A DNA stretch of 53,838 bases from CAYSBE01 sp046309355 (GTDB taxonomy: Bacteria; Bacteroidota; Bacteroidia; UKL13-3): contig JBKCPL010000022.1 in the NCBI GenBank assembly GCA_046309355.1, positions 1 to 53,838 of the forward strand, given 5' to 3'. Below, piece by piece: positions 19,300 to 29,000 of the stretch (positions are counted from its first letter, which is position 1; the number at the start of each line of letters is the position of its first letter). Position numbers and translations under genes: made by a program. A model generated the notes under the pieces. The model was not told where the DNA came from. It saw only the letters and a program-made list of their open reading frames with translations, and made no database searches.

Positions 19300-20289
19300 T
19301 CACGCAACCACTTCCGTATATGCTTCCAGAATAGTGTTTAGTATTTCATCTACCTCATTCAGGGTTCGAGCTGTAACCAATCGCATTCGGTATTCCCTGA
19401 AATGTTCAATTCCTTTAAAATATTGACCGTAATGGGTGCGCATTTCAAATAATCCTACGATATCACCTTTCCATGAAACGGAATGGTGCAGGTGCTTTCG
19501 GCATACTTCAACCCTGTCTGCAACGGTGGGTGCAGCTAAGTGCCCTCCTGTTTGCATGTAGTGTTTTATTTCATTGAAAATCCAGGGATATCCAATCGCT
19601 GCGCGACCTATCATAATACCATCAATACCATACCGGGTTTTATATTCCACGGCTTTTTCGGGCGAGTCAATATCGCCATTGCCAAATATCGGAATGTGTA
19701 TGCGTGGATTGTTTTTTACTTTCGCAATCAACGACCAATCGGCATCTCCCTTATACAGTTGTGCCCGTGTGCGCCCATGAATGGTGAGAGCTTTAATGCC
19801 TACATCAAACAGTCGTTCGGCCACTTCTTCAATGTTTTTACTTTGATCGTCCCACCCAAGTCGGGTTTTAACCGTAACCGGCAAATTAGTTGATTTAACA
19901 ACTGCTTCGGTTACTTTAATCATCTTCGGTAAATCTTTTAATATACCTGCTCCTGCGCCTTTGCACACTACTTTTTTGACAGGGCAACCAAAGTTGATAT
20001 CTACCAGATCAGGTTCTGTGGCATCTACAATGTGTGTAGCCAATGCCATCGCTTCCTCATCGCCACCAAAAATCTGAATGCCTATCGGTCTTTCATAATC
20101 GTATATGTCCAGTTTTTTTCTGCTTTTTATGGCATATCGTATCAATCCTTCGGATGAAATGAATTCGGTATACATCAAATCAGCTCCGTGTTGCTTGCAA
20201 ACAGCACGAAATGGCGGATCGCTCACATCCTCCATAGGAGCAAGCAGCAAAGGGAATTCGCCCAAATTGATATTTCCGATTTTTACCAT
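19300..20289 (-). CDS. dusB: tRNA-dihydrouridine synthase
   Basis: This flavoenzyme reduces uridines in the D-loop of tRNA. The 329-residue protein has the FMN-binding TIM barrel starting PLLLAPMEDV, the catalytic cysteine C102 in NFGCPVKK and the phosphate-binding GNGDI and GIMIGRA segments. Length and motifs fit the DusB branch. The open frame continues upstream to 20448, but the conserved N-terminus (MVKIGN) begins at 20289 and an exact -7 element (20304-20311) lies just before it. The longer version would run through the start of the divergent CPBP gene. Confidence 0.95.
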   Translation of the reverse strand: MVKIGNINLGEFPLLLAPMEDVSDPPFRAVCKQHGADLMYTEFISSEGLIRYAIKSRKKLDIYDYERPIGIQIFGGDEEAMALATHIVDATEPDLVDINFGCPVKKVVCKGAGAGILKDLPKMIKVTEAVVKSTNLPVTVKTRLGWDDQSKNIEEVAERLFDVGIKALTIHGRTRAQLYKGDADWSLIAKVKNNPRIHIPIFGNGDIDSPEKAVEYKTRYGIDGIMIGRAAIGYPWIFNEIKHYMQTGGHLAAPTVADRVEVCRKHLHHSVSWKGDIVGLFEMRTHYGQYFKGIEHFREYRMRLVTARTLNEVDEILNTILEAYTEVVA

Positions 20290-20303
20290 GTATATTCGCG
20301 CTG

Positions 20304-20311
20304 CAAAAGTA
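20304..20311 (-). promoter_or_regulatory. dusB -7 promoter element
   Basis: Minus-strand TACTTTTG, 14 nt before the dusB start, is an exact TAnnTTTG match. The remaining upstream promoter region lies inside the first codons of the divergent CPBP gene, so the two genes cannot be regulated independently at the DNA level. Confidence 0.6.
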
Positions 20312-20317
20312 CGTAAA

Positions 20318-21259
20318 ATGTCGTTAAACACTCCTACAGGCCAGCATCCCTTCATTTTTTTTATTTCTAAATTTCTGATACTGGGTGGCATGATCCTCGT
20401 TTTTACATTTGTAAGCATGGGTGTAGGCATGGTGTTGAGTAAATACATCTTTGGTATAGATATTTTTTCAACCCCTGAACTCTTATACGATTACTCCAAT
20501 CCGCTTGCTGTTCAGGCACTCAAATTAATTCAGGCCTGTTATGCAATCGGTGGTTTTCTTCTGCCCGCTTTGTTGTTCCCCAGGTCTTTTCAGCAAGACG
20601 GTGTGGAGTACACACGCCTTCGAGTATCTGCCAGCAGCGTTATGTGGGTACTTTCTGTGGGTTTGTTTGTAGTATCTCTTCCACTTATCAATCAGCTGGT
20701 CGTATGGAACGAAGGTGTGGTGTTACCACCGTCATTGGCTCACCTCGAGTCACAGTTTAAAGCGGCCGAACTTGCCGCCAAGCAGCTAACCGAAGCATTT
20801 CTTAAAACCGATTCATTTTTAGGTTTGCTCCTTAACCTGCTTCTGGTTGCTATACTGCCGGCCATTTGCGAAGAGCTGCTTTTTCGTGGCGCTCTTATGC
20901 ATTTTTTACTGCAGTGTTTTTATCAAAAGCACCTGGCTATTTGGTTCAGTGCTATTTTATTCAGTTTGTTTCATGCGCAGTTTTATGGCTTTGTGCCACG
21001 AATGCTGTTAGGTGTGTTGCTCGGTTATATGGTGTGGTACAGCGGTTCTATTTGGCCCGCTATGGTTATTCATTTTATAAATAACGCTATAGCAACGCTG
21101 GCTTCTTTCTACGATTGGGAAAATAGCAGCTTCCAAATACTTCAACCGGATTATACATTTCCGTTAGCGGTTGTCGTATTAAGTGCCTTTTTAACGGTGT
21201 CGCTTGTAATTATGATGTATAAAAAAAATAAACAACAAAACTTGTACAATGGAGAATGA
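20318..21259 (+). CDS. CPBP-family intramembrane metalloprotease
   Basis: The 313-residue protein has about eight membrane helices and the three conserved motifs of the CPBP/Abi (CAAX protease and bacteriocin-processing) family: E185-E186-x3-R190 in helix 5, FSLFHAQ and IHFINNA. The glutamates and histidines form the catalytic metal site in known members such as Rce1. Substrates in Bacteroidota are unknown. I start the gene at ATG 20318 (MSLNTPTG) because the upstream part of the frame overlaps dusB. Its end overlaps the DUF2007 gene by 11 nt, starting an apparent operon with DUF2007, cdsA and the broken SRPBCC gene. Confidence 0.88.
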   Translation: MSLNTPTGQHPFIFFISKFLILGGMILVFTFVSMGVGMVLSKYIFGIDIFSTPELLYDYSNPLAVQALKLIQACYAIGGFLLPALLFPRSFQQDGVEYTRLRVSASSVMWVLSVGLFVVSLPLINQLVVWNEGVVLPPSLAHLESQFKAAELAAKQLTEAFLKTDSFLGLLLNLLLVAILPAICEELLFRGALMHFLLQCFYQKHLAIWFSAILFSLFHAQFYGFVPRMLLGVLLGYMVWYSGSIWPAMVIHFINNAIATLASFYDWENSSFQILQPDYTFPLAVVVLSAFLTVSLVIMMYKKNKQQNLYNGE

Positions 21260-21464
21260 TTGGGTAAAGATATACACCACCACACAGCCGATGCAAGCTC
21301 AGATTGTTCTAGGACTGCTTCACGAGAACGGCATATTTGCAGTTGAGCTGAATAAGCGAGACAGTTCGTACACTGTTTTTGGGAATATTGATATTTATTG
21401 CAACCCGGAGCAAGAAATGGAAGCACGACAGCTATTAAGTAATACTAATTTGCATGTATCATGA
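21249..21464 (+). CDS. DUF2007 small protein (putative signal-transducing protein)
   Basis: The 71-residue protein has the beta-alpha-beta pattern of DUF2007: WVKIYTTTQPMQAQI, then GIFAVELN, and an EQEMEARQLL helix at the end. The family is small, cytosolic and annotated only as putative signal transducing, related to the PII/ACT-like fold. It overlaps the CPBP gene by 11 nt and the cdsA start by 4 nt (ATGA), so it is in the middle of an operon. Its co-occurrence with cdsA is common in the phylum, but what it does there is unknown. Confidence 0.85.
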   Translation: MENDWVKIYTTTQPMQAQIVLGLLHENGIFAVELNKRDSSYTVFGNIDIYCNPEQEMEARQLLSNTNLHVS

Positions 21465-22276
21465 AAAGTAATTTTTGGCAACGTACCATTACGGCAGTTT
21501 TTTTTGCCACAGGTGTGGTCACTCTGTCGGTCATAAATGGATTCACCTTTTCACTCCTCATGCTGATGGTCAATTTTTTCTGTCTGCTCGAATTTTATGA
21601 ATTGGTATTGCCCGATAAACGCTGGATTGAGAAATACCTCGGCATCATTGCCGGAAGTATAATATATATCATGTTTGCGCTCATTATTACCAACGATTTG
21701 TCACTGGCCTGGTATTATCACATTATTCCTGTGTTTTTAGCCATGTTTATCATTAAACTGTTTGAAAAAACACATAACGAGTTTTCTACGCTGGCATTTC
21801 AGGTATTGGGTATCGTTTACATAACCCTGCCATTGGTCATGCTTACCAAATTGGGCTACCTCAATTCGCTATCTTACAGTCCGGCATTAACACTTGGTTT
21901 TATTCTGCTTCTGTGGACCTGTGATACGGGTGCATACTTGGCCGGACGCAATTTCGGCAAGCACAAACTCTTCGAACGTGTATCGCCCAAAAAAACATGG
22001 GAGGGGAGCATAGGCGCACTTATACTGGTACTCTTCGTATCTTTTGCATTATCAAAAGTATGGGATGATCTCAGCACCATGCACTGGATTGTTTCGGGTA
22101 TAATCATTCTTGTATTCAGTACGTTTGGCGACTTGTTTGAATCGCTGCTTAAGCGTAACCTTCACATTAAAGATTCGGGAAGCATACTGCCCGGTCACGG
22201 TGGAGTGCTCGATCGTTTTGATGGCTTGTTTATAGCAGTGCCCGCATGGTTTTTCTATTTGTTAATGACCAACTGA
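21461..22276 (+). CDS. cdsA: Phosphatidate cytidylyltransferase
   Basis: The enzyme makes CDP-diacylglycerol from CTP and phosphatidate, the branch point to phosphatidylethanolamine and acidic phospholipids, in the inner membrane. The 271-residue protein has about seven to eight membrane helices, the SPKKTWEG motif (about 177-184) and the C-terminal CDP-transferase signature (DSGSILPGHGGVLDRFDG). The ATG overlaps the stop of the DUF2007 gene. Length is normal for CdsA. Confidence 0.95.
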   Translation: MKSNFWQRTITAVFFATGVVTLSVINGFTFSLLMLMVNFFCLLEFYELVLPDKRWIEKYLGIIAGSIIYIMFALIITNDLSLAWYYHIIPVFLAMFIIKLFEKTHNEFSTLAFQVLGIVYITLPLVMLTKLGYLNSLSYSPALTLGFILLLWTCDTGAYLAGRNFGKHKLFERVSPKKTWEGSIGALILVLFVSFALSKVWDDLSTMHWIVSGIIILVFSTFGDLFESLLKRNLHIKDSGSILPGHGGVLDRFDGLFIAVPAWFFYLLMTN

Positions 22277-22277
22277 T

Positions 22278-22820
22278 ATGAAGCTATTTAAATTATTCCT
22301 TTCATTTTTTCTGGTAACGGGTGCCATTATGGGAGTTTCATTGTTCTTTCCCAATACCTACCGTATTGATCGCTCTGTAACCATACACAAACCTGTGAGT
22401 GATGTATTTGCATACATGAGTAACCTGCGAAACTGGGAGCAGTGGAGCATGTGGAATAAGGATATCGACAGTACACTTAATATATTTTACCGCGACCGCA
22501 GTGATTCACTGGGAGGTGTTCAGTATTTTTCAGGAGAACGTATAGGCACAGGCCTTTTTAAATTTGTGTAGTACGAAACCTAACAACGACTCGGTTATAA
22601 CCTGTACATGAACAAAGGCGATGTTAGTGCAAACGGAACGTTCACTTTCAATGCTGTAGATACTACTACCACAGAACTTCATTGGATTGATTCCGGATAT
22701 GTTGGCTATAATCCTTTTTTCAGATTTATGCTGCCCAATAAAATAAAATCTACTTCCGAAGCCTTTGATGCAGGACTAAGCCGTATACAAAAAATGATGG
22801 AAGCAAGCAACGCACGCTAA
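22278..22820 (+). pseudogene. SRPBCC-family protein interrupted by two in-frame stop codons
   Basis: The frame starts at 22278, one base after the cdsA stop, with an N-terminal membrane anchor and the beginning of a SRPBCC/polyketide-cyclase-like lipid-binding fold (VTIHKPVSDVFAYMSNL, NWEQWSMW). TAG (22569) ends it at residue 97, four codons later comes TAA (22581), and the same frame then continues without shift to 22820 with the rest of the fold (NKGDVSANGTFTF, ELHWIDSG, C-terminal helix). Both stops would become lysine codons with one A-to-T reversal each. This looks like a recently inactivated gene, although read-through or a sequencing error cannot be excluded. The second half has no convincing start of its own. 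Confidence 0.75.
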
Positions 22821-22826
22821 TGCGGA

Positions 22827-23435
22827 TTACCTGACCTCACACATCAGCATACGGTTGTTTTCAATAAATCCTTCCAGCACATCACCCGCCTGTACCCTGC
22901 TTACCCCAGCCGGGGTGCCGGTATAGATGAGGTCGCCTACCCTTAGCGTAAAATACTGCGAAACAAAACTCACAATTTGATCGAATGAAAAAATCATGTG
23001 TGCTGTGTGGCCCTTTTGTACTTCCACTCCGTTTTTCTTGAGTGAAAAATGGATATCATTTAAATCAATTCCTTCAACCGAAATAAAATCACCGAGTGGT
23101 GCTGATCCGTCAAATGCCTTCGCCAATTCCCAGGGCAAGCCCTTTTCTTTGAGTTTACTTTGCACATCACGAGCTGTGAAATCAATGCCTATACCAATTT
23201 CGGTATAGTAACTTCGGGCAAATTTCTCCTGAATTTTTTTACCCATTTTATTGATGCGTATAACCAATTCAACTTCATGATGCACATCGTTACTAAAATC
23301 AGGAAGGTAAAACGGTTCACCGTTTTTCAATAGGGCTGTATCGGGTTTTGAAAAAATAACCGGATTTTCTGGTACGGCATTGCCCAGTTCTTTGGCATGC
23401 TCGCTGTAATTACGTCCTACGCAGAATATTTTCAT
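22827..23435 (-). CDS. Fumarylacetoacetate hydrolase (FAH) family protein
   Basis: The 202-residue protein is a compact FAH-fold enzyme resembling YcgM/FAHD1-type acylpyruvate hydrolases and oxaloacetate decarboxylases. It starts KIFCVGRNYSEHAKELG and has the metal ligands E54 and E56 (HHEVELVI) and D85 (GIDFTARD). The substrate-binding lid GLPWELAKAFD and the TGTPAGVS end motif are intact. FAH-fold enzymes cleave C-C bonds of beta-diketo acids, and this size class commonly acts on acylpyruvates or oxaloacetate, but the substrate cannot be told from sequence. It is convergent to the broken SRPBCC gene (6-bp gap). Repeats 23455-23505 lie directly upstream. Confidence 0.9.
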   Translation of the reverse strand: MKIFCVGRNYSEHAKELGNAVPENPVIFSKPDTALLKNGEPFYLPDFSNDVHHEVELVIRINKMGKKIQEKFARSYYTEIGIGIDFTARDVQSKLKEKGLPWELAKAFDGSAPLGDFISVEGIDLNDIHFSLKKNGVEVQKGHTAHMIFSFDQIVSFVSQYFTLRVGDLIYTGTPAGVSRVQAGDVLEGFIENNRMLMCEVR

Positions 23436-23454
23436 ATGTTATTTAAAGCAAAAT

Positions 23455-23505
23455 TTACTAACGGTGTAGTTACTAACTAAATAGTTACTAATGGTGAAGT
23501 TACTT
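23455..23505. repeat. Two 21-bp direct repeats with an internal palindrome
   Basis: The unit TTACTAAyGGTGwAGTTACTw occurs at 23455-23475 and 23485-23505 (18 of 21 identical, 30-bp period). A perfect palindrome, TAGTTACTAACTA, lies at 23467-23479. The array sits just upstream of the FAH gene's likely -7 region (minus strand, 23448-23457) and its second copy covers the stop of the M3 peptidase. Helical phasing (about three turns) suits a regulator bound to two sites. Confidence 0.7.
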
Positions 23506-25206
23506 ATTTAATTTGTTCAGTTCGTCTTGTACAAATTGCATCAGCGATTTGATATACGCGGCTGAGAAATTGAATTCCACTCCTGCTGTTTTGTATATAT
23601 CACCGATGCTTTTGGTATAGCCCAGTGCCAAAGATTCTTTGTATTGATGCACGGCTTTTTGTTTGTTGTTTAAAAAGTTTCGCCATACAGCCAAAGCGCC
23701 CAATTGGGCCATGCCGTATTCAATATAATAAAAGGGTACTTCGTATAAATGCAATTGTTTCTGCCACGTGTAAGCCTGTATGTGTTCCAGTCCGCTCCAG
23801 TCTACCATACCGGTGCCAAATTCTTTGCTCAGTTGCAACCAATAGGCTTTGCGCTCATCGGCTGTGTGTGTTGGATGGGTATATAACCAGTGTTGAAATT
23901 TATCGATAGTGGCAATCCACGGCAATATTTTGATTATACCTTCCAGGTGCTCCACTTTGGCGCGTTTAAAATCTTCCGCATTTTTATAAAACTCATCCTG
24001 ACCATCATAACTGATCAGCTCCATGCTCATACTGGCTAACTCCGCTACTTCGCTTGGGCAATTTTTAAAGGCAGCAAGTTCCAGGTCTTTGCTTAAAAAG
24101 GAATGTACCGCATGTCCGCCCTCGTGTACCATGGTCTCCACATCGCGGGTTGAGGAGGCCGCATTCATGAAGATAAAAGGAACACCCGTTTCGGCCATCG
24201 GGTAGTTGTATCCTCCGGGAGCTTTCCCTTTTCTGCTTTCCAAATCCAGTCGCTCCATGTTGTCCATCGTTTCAATGCACCACGCAAAATAATCATCTAC
24301 TTTGCGGAAACATTTCACGGTTTTTTCCAACAAATCATCTCCGCTGGTAAAGGGCTCAAGTGCGGGTCGGTTTTTAGTATCCACTTCCATATCCCAAGGG
24401 CGAAGTGTGTGGCCAAGTTCTTTTGCACGCGTTTCATTAAATGCTTTTACCAATGGCAACACTTCCGATTGCACTGCATCGTGAAACGCATAACAATCCG
24501 CAGGGGTGTAGTCGAAACGCCCCAAGGCTGCAAACATATAATCTCGGAAATTATCGAATCCGGCATTCACAGCTACCTGATGGCGAAGGCTTACGAGTTT
24601 GTCGAAAAGTTTATCCAGTTCTTCCGCATGTTCCAAACGTTTGGCATTTATTTTCTGAAATGCATCTTCCCGCTTAGCACGATCCGGATTTTTTAGGTAA
24701 TTAGCGGCTTGTTGCAGTGTCAGTTCTTTGCCGTCTATGGTCACCATCATACTACCCACAATGCTGCCGTATTTCTGACTTTCTGCAGCAATTTCTGCAA
24801 AAATAGGCACGTTCACTTCACGGAAAATGTCAATTTCTTTTTTTACACCTCGTAGGTAAATGAAATATTTGGTGTGATCGAGTTCATGGATAAATGGACA
24901 TTCTACCAGCTTGCGATTCAACTTATCGGTAAGTGGAGAAATACGCGGTTCGATTTCGGTTACAAAAAACAAGTAAGCCTGTTCCAGTTCTTTGTTTTCG
25001 GTATTACACGTCATGCGCACATACCGCCAGGCCAAATCTTCACTCACAAATGCTTCGAGTTCGCTTCGGTCTTTTAGCCAGTTTTCCAGTTCTGTTTTGC
25101 TGTTGATGCTGCGATCAAGCAGTTGATTGAAATAAGGTTCAATAGTTTCCCAGGCAGTTATTTTAATTTTTTCGGGTAAATACCTGCGTTGTGTTTTTAC
25201 TATCAT
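23500..25206 (-). CDS. M3-family oligoendopeptidase (PepF/thimet-type)
   Basis: The 568-residue cytosolic zinc peptidase has the HEGGH motif at H361-E362-G-G-H365, followed at the usual distance by a helix with the third ligand in the CPSEVAELASMSMEL segment. The C-terminal AQLGALAVWRNF region forms the helical wall of the substrate cleft. No signal peptide is seen, so it degrades short peptides inside the cell. Length and architecture fit the pepF_M3-like group of Bacteroidota. The gene starts at ATG 25206 behind a -7-like TAATATTG, and it is separated from DUF5606 by a terminator. Confidence 0.93.
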   Translation of the reverse strand: MIVKTQRRYLPEKIKITAWETIEPYFNQLLDRSINSKTELENWLKDRSELEAFVSEDLAWRYVRMTCNTENKELEQAYLFFVTEIEPRISPLTDKLNRKLVECPFIHELDHTKYFIYLRGVKKEIDIFREVNVPIFAEIAAESQKYGSIVGSMMVTIDGKELTLQQAANYLKNPDRAKREDAFQKINAKRLEHAEELDKLFDKLVSLRHQVAVNAGFDNFRDYMFAALGRFDYTPADCYAFHDAVQSEVLPLVKAFNETRAKELGHTLRPWDMEVDTKNRPALEPFTSGDDLLEKTVKCFRKVDDYFAWCIETMDNMERLDLESRKGKAPGGYNYPMAETGVPFIFMNAASSTRDVETMVHEGGHAVHSFLSKDLELAAFKNCPSEVAELASMSMELISYDGQDEFYKNAEDFKRAKVEHLEGIIKILPWIATIDKFQHWLYTHPTHTADERKAYWLQLSKEFGTGMVDWSGLEHIQAYTWQKQLHLYEVPFYYIEYGMAQLGALAVWRNFLNNKQKAVHQYKESLALGYTKSIGDIYKTAGVEFNFSAAYIKSLMQFVQDELNKLNK

Positions 25207-25265
25207 AAGCGTTGGATTTTGCTAAGAAGCAATATTATACATTGTCATGCAATTATCGGGTAAAA

Positions 25266-25293
25266 AAAATCCCGCATTCAGCGGGATTTTTGG
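25266..25293 (-). terminator. Terminator of the DUF5606 gene
   Basis: On the minus strand AAAATCCCGC, loop TGAAT, GCGGGATTTT and further T residues: a 10-bp perfect stem 9 nt after the DUF5606 stop. The same stem sequence is used again at 44671-44700. Confidence 0.88.
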
Positions 25294-25300
25294 AGAGTGA

Positions 25301-25867
25301 TTATTCTTCAGTTTTCTTCTTTCTGGTGGTTTTTGCCTTAGGCTTTGCTGTTTCTTCTGTTGCCGAAGTCTCAGCTGATTGGGCTGTTTTTTTAGCAGCT
25401 TTTTTAGGTTTAGGCGTTTCTACTTCTTGCCCCGGTATCTCGGCATTTGCAGTTTCACTAGTTTCTGTTGCCGCAGGAACTTCTTCTGCAACCAGTGTTT
25501 CAATACTGGTAACATTAGCCAGTATATGGTACCAGTTTAATAATTTTTTGATATCACTATCGTACACACGTTCGCTATCCAGTTGAATCACTTCAGTTAA
25601 ATACTTACGTTGAGCTGCAGACTGGTCTTTTGCTGTAGGAACATCACCTTTCGTATGTATTTTCAGGAGTACTTCAGAAAGCTTCATGTCGCCATTTTCG
25701 GTGTACATAGAAATATCATCCAGCACCGATACTTTATCGTGCATAGAGGTGGGGAAACGTTTTCCGGATTCTACCAACGACTCTACAATAAGGCCGGTTT
25801 TAGTGCGACCTACAATTTTGTGCAATCCTCCAATACCCGTGATAGCTACTACATCTGTTAATTTCAT
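25301..25867 (-). CDS. DUF5606 protein with a basic C-terminal tail
   Basis: Residues 1-125 match the Bacteroidota-specific DUF5606 family: an N-terminal SH3-like barrel (LTDVVAITGIGGLHKI) followed by helices with LLNWYHIL. Its function is unknown. The last 60 residues are low complexity with alternating Ala/Glu/Thr and lysine clusters, including KPKKAAKK and TTRKKK, and look like a disordered nucleic-acid-binding tail. The tail resembles those of histone-like or ribosome-associated proteins. A good promoter lies at 25894-25923. It is monocistronic, ending in its own terminator. Confidence 0.87.
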   Translation of the reverse strand: MKLTDVVAITGIGGLHKIVGRTKTGLIVESLVESGKRFPTSMHDKVSVLDDISMYTENGDMKLSEVLLKIHTKGDVPTAKDQSAAQRKYLTEVIQLDSERVYDSDIKKLLNWYHILANVTSIETLVAEEVPAATETSETANAEIPGQEVETPKPKKAAKKTAQSAETSATEETAKPKAKTTRKKKTEE

Positions 25868-25893
25868 GCTTGATTCTTAAATTTTAAGGTGGG

Positions 25894-25923
25894 CAAAAAT
25901 AGTTTTTTTTCAATACGTGCAAG
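25894..25923 (-). promoter_or_regulatory. Promoter of the DUF5606 gene
   Basis: Minus strand CTTG (25923-25920), 18 bp, TATTTTTG (25901-25894). It is 26 nt from the start codon. Confidence 0.6.
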
Positions 25924-25970
25924 TCCAAATGTGAAATTCAGTGTTTATGAGTATAAATAGCAGTTTTTGC

Positions 25971-25978
25971 TAAATTTG
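25971..25978 (+). promoter_or_regulatory. icmF -7 promoter element
   Basis: TAAATTTG, an exact TAnnTTTG match 22 nt before the icmF start. The -33 region is poor (TTTA-like at about 25944-25947). Confidence 0.55.
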
Positions 25979-26000
25979 ACACCCCATTAATACACATCTC

Positions 26001-29000
26001 ATGGATACGGTTGAAATATACAAACCCAAAAACAAAATCAGAGTAGTAACAGCCGCCAGTTTATTCGATGGCCACGATGCGGCCATCAATATCATGCGCA
26101 GAATTATTCAGGCAAGCGGTGCCGAGGTTATTCACCTGGGCCACGACCGCAGTGCCGAAGAAGTAGTAAACTGCGCCATTCAGGAAGATGCCAATGCCAT
26201 TGCGCTTACCTCTTATCAGGGTGGACATGTGGAGTATTTTAAATACATGCATGACCTGCTGCAGCAAAAAGACTGTGGACACATTAAAATATTTGGCGGT
26301 GGTGGCGGCACCATTTTGCCCGAAGAAATAGAAGAATTGCACCAATACGGCATTACCCGCATCTATCACCCTGATGATGGCCGTGCCATGGGCTTGCAGG
26401 GCATGATTAATGACATGCTGGAGAAATGTGATTTTGCAACCGGACAGCACTTGAATGGCGAAGCCAAGCACCTATCTGAAAAAGATTATAAGTCCATTGC
26501 CCGATTGATTTCGGCTGCCGAAAATGATCCGGATAATTTTAAAAACGTACTCAATTCGCTTAAAATCAGCAATACGCCTGTATTAGGTATAACCGGTACG
26601 GGTGGTGCAGGAAAATCATCTTTAGTAGATGAATTGGTGCGGAGGTTTTTATTGGATTTTAAAGATAAAACCGTTGCCATCATATCGGTTGACCCAAGCA
26701 AAAAGAAAACCGGTGGCGCTCTGCTGGGCGACCGTATTCGCATGAATGCCATCAAAAATCCCCGAGTGTACATGCGTTCACTGGCTACCCGCCAAAGCAA
26801 CCTGGCCTTGTCAAAGCACGTACAGGAAGCCGTGGATATTGTGAAAGCAGCCAACTTCGATTTGATTATCCTTGAAACTTCGGGCATTGGCCAAAGCGAT
26901 ACCGAAATCATGGATCACAGCGATGTGGCTTTGTATGTAATGACTCCCGAATACGGTGCGGCCACGCAATTGGAAAAAATCGACATGCTCGATTTTGCCG
27001 ATATTATTGCGATTAACAAGTTTGATAAAAAAGGCGCATTGGATGCCCTGCGTGATGTAAAAAAACAATACCAGCGCAACCATAAATTGTTTGACCAAAA
27101 CCCCGATACCATGCCGGTGTATGGCACCATTGCCAGCCAGTTTAATGACCCCGGCATGAACAGCTTGTACAAAGCGGTGATGGATAAAGTAGTAGAAAAA
27201 ACCGGTGCAGCATTACACTCCACTTACGAAATTACTGATGAAATGAGCGAGAAGGTGTATATCATTCCGCCATCGCGAACACGCTATTTATCTGAGATTT
27301 CAGAAAACAACCGCAACTACGACAAGTGGGTAAACAAGCAGGTTGACATTGCAGAGAAATTATACGGACTTAAAACGTCAATGGATACCATCAAGGCATC
27401 GAAACTGGAAGACAAAGACCGTTTGCTGAAAGCTTTGGATGAAACCTATCATCAGGTAGCACTAGATTTAGATCCACGTAATCGACAGATTTTAGAAACC
27501 TGGGAGCAGAAAAAAGATTTGTTTCGTAACGAGTATTATGTGTTTAAGGTACGCGACAAGGAAATAAAAATTAAAACACATACCGAATCGCTTTCTCACT
27601 CACAAATTCCAAAAGTCGCTGTGCCAAAATACAAAGGTTGGGGCGATATTTTACGCTGGGCTTTGCAAGAAAATTTCCCTGGAGATTTCCCTTACACTGC
27701 AGGTATTTATCCATTCAAACGCGAAGGCGAAGACCCAACACGTATGTTTGCCGGAGAAGGTGGTCCTGAGCGCACCAATAAGCGTTTTCACTATGTGTCG
27801 CAAGGCATGCCGGCCAAGCGCTTAAGTACTGCGTTCGACTCGGTAACGCTTTACGGAAACGACCCTGATCACCGTCCGGATATTTACGGAAAAATTGGTA
27901 ACTCGGGTGTAAGTGTGTGGAGTCTCGATGCTGCTAAAAAATTGTATTCGGGTTTCAACTTGGCCGATCCCAAAACATCGGTATCCATGACCATCAATGG
28001 TCCGGCTGCTATTATTTGTGCATTTTTTATGAATGCCGCCATCGATCAGCAATGCGAATTGTACATCAAAGCAAACGGACTAGTAGACGAAGTCAACAAA
28101 AAGATTGATGCCATTTTTAAAACGAAAGGTACAACCCGTCCAACCTATAACGCGGCAGAATTACCCGAAGGAAATGATGGCTTGGGCTTAATGTTATTAG
28201 GTGTTACAGGCGACATGGTGTTGCCTGCTGAGGTGTACAACAAAATAAAAGCAGAAACATTAAAACAAGTGCGTGGTACGGTACAAGCCGATATTTTAAA
28301 AGAAGACCAGGCACAAAATACCTGCATTTTCTCAACCGAATTTTCGTTGCGTGTAATGGGCGATGTGCAGCAATATTTTATCGACAACAACGTACGCAAT
28401 TTCTATTCGGTTTCTATAAGCGGTTACCATATTGCCGAAGCCGGAGCCAATCCGATTACGCAATTGGCATTAACACTTTCAAACGGATTTACGTTTGTAG
28501 AATACTATTTGAGCCGCGGCATGAACATAGATGATTTCGCGCCCAACTTATCGTTCTTCTTCTCTAACGGAATCGACCCTGAATATTCAGTAATAGGCCG
28601 AGTAAGCCGCAGAATTTGGGCCAAAGCCATGAAGCTGAAATACGGAGGCAACGAGCGCAGCCAAATGTTGAAATACCATATTCAAACATCGGGTCGCAGC
28701 TTACACGCACAGGAAATTGATTTTAACGATATACGTACCACGCTGCAGGCCTTGTATGCCATTTATGACAATTGCAATTCGCTTCACACCAATGCGTATG
28801 ACGAAGCCATAACCACACCTACCGAAGAAAGCGTAAGACGTGCGATGGCCATTCAGCTCATCATCAACCGCGAGTTGGGCTTGGCAAAAAATGAAAATCC
28901 GTTGCAAGGTTCATTCATCATTGAAGAATTGACTGATTTGGTAGAAGAAGCCGTACTCACCGAATTCGACCGCATTACCGAACGTGGGGGTGTATTGGGT

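Noticed and set aside
20105..20317. Long N-terminal extension of the CPBP protease
   Set aside because: It is a translation of the antisense strand of dusB; the membrane protein starts at 20318.
20289..20448. Long N-terminal extension of dusB (start 20448)
   Set aside because: The extra 53 residues are unlike any dusB and overlap the start of the divergent CPBP gene; the family start is at 20289 behind a good -7 element.
22608..22820. Separate 70-residue gene in the second half of the SRPBCC frame
   Set aside because: It is in frame with the upstream half, encodes the missing part of the same fold and lacks a convincing start, so it is the tail of a broken gene.
23625..24696. Several plus-strand open frames opposite the M3 peptidase
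   Set aside because: They are shadows of the peptidase with no conserved features and no promoters.
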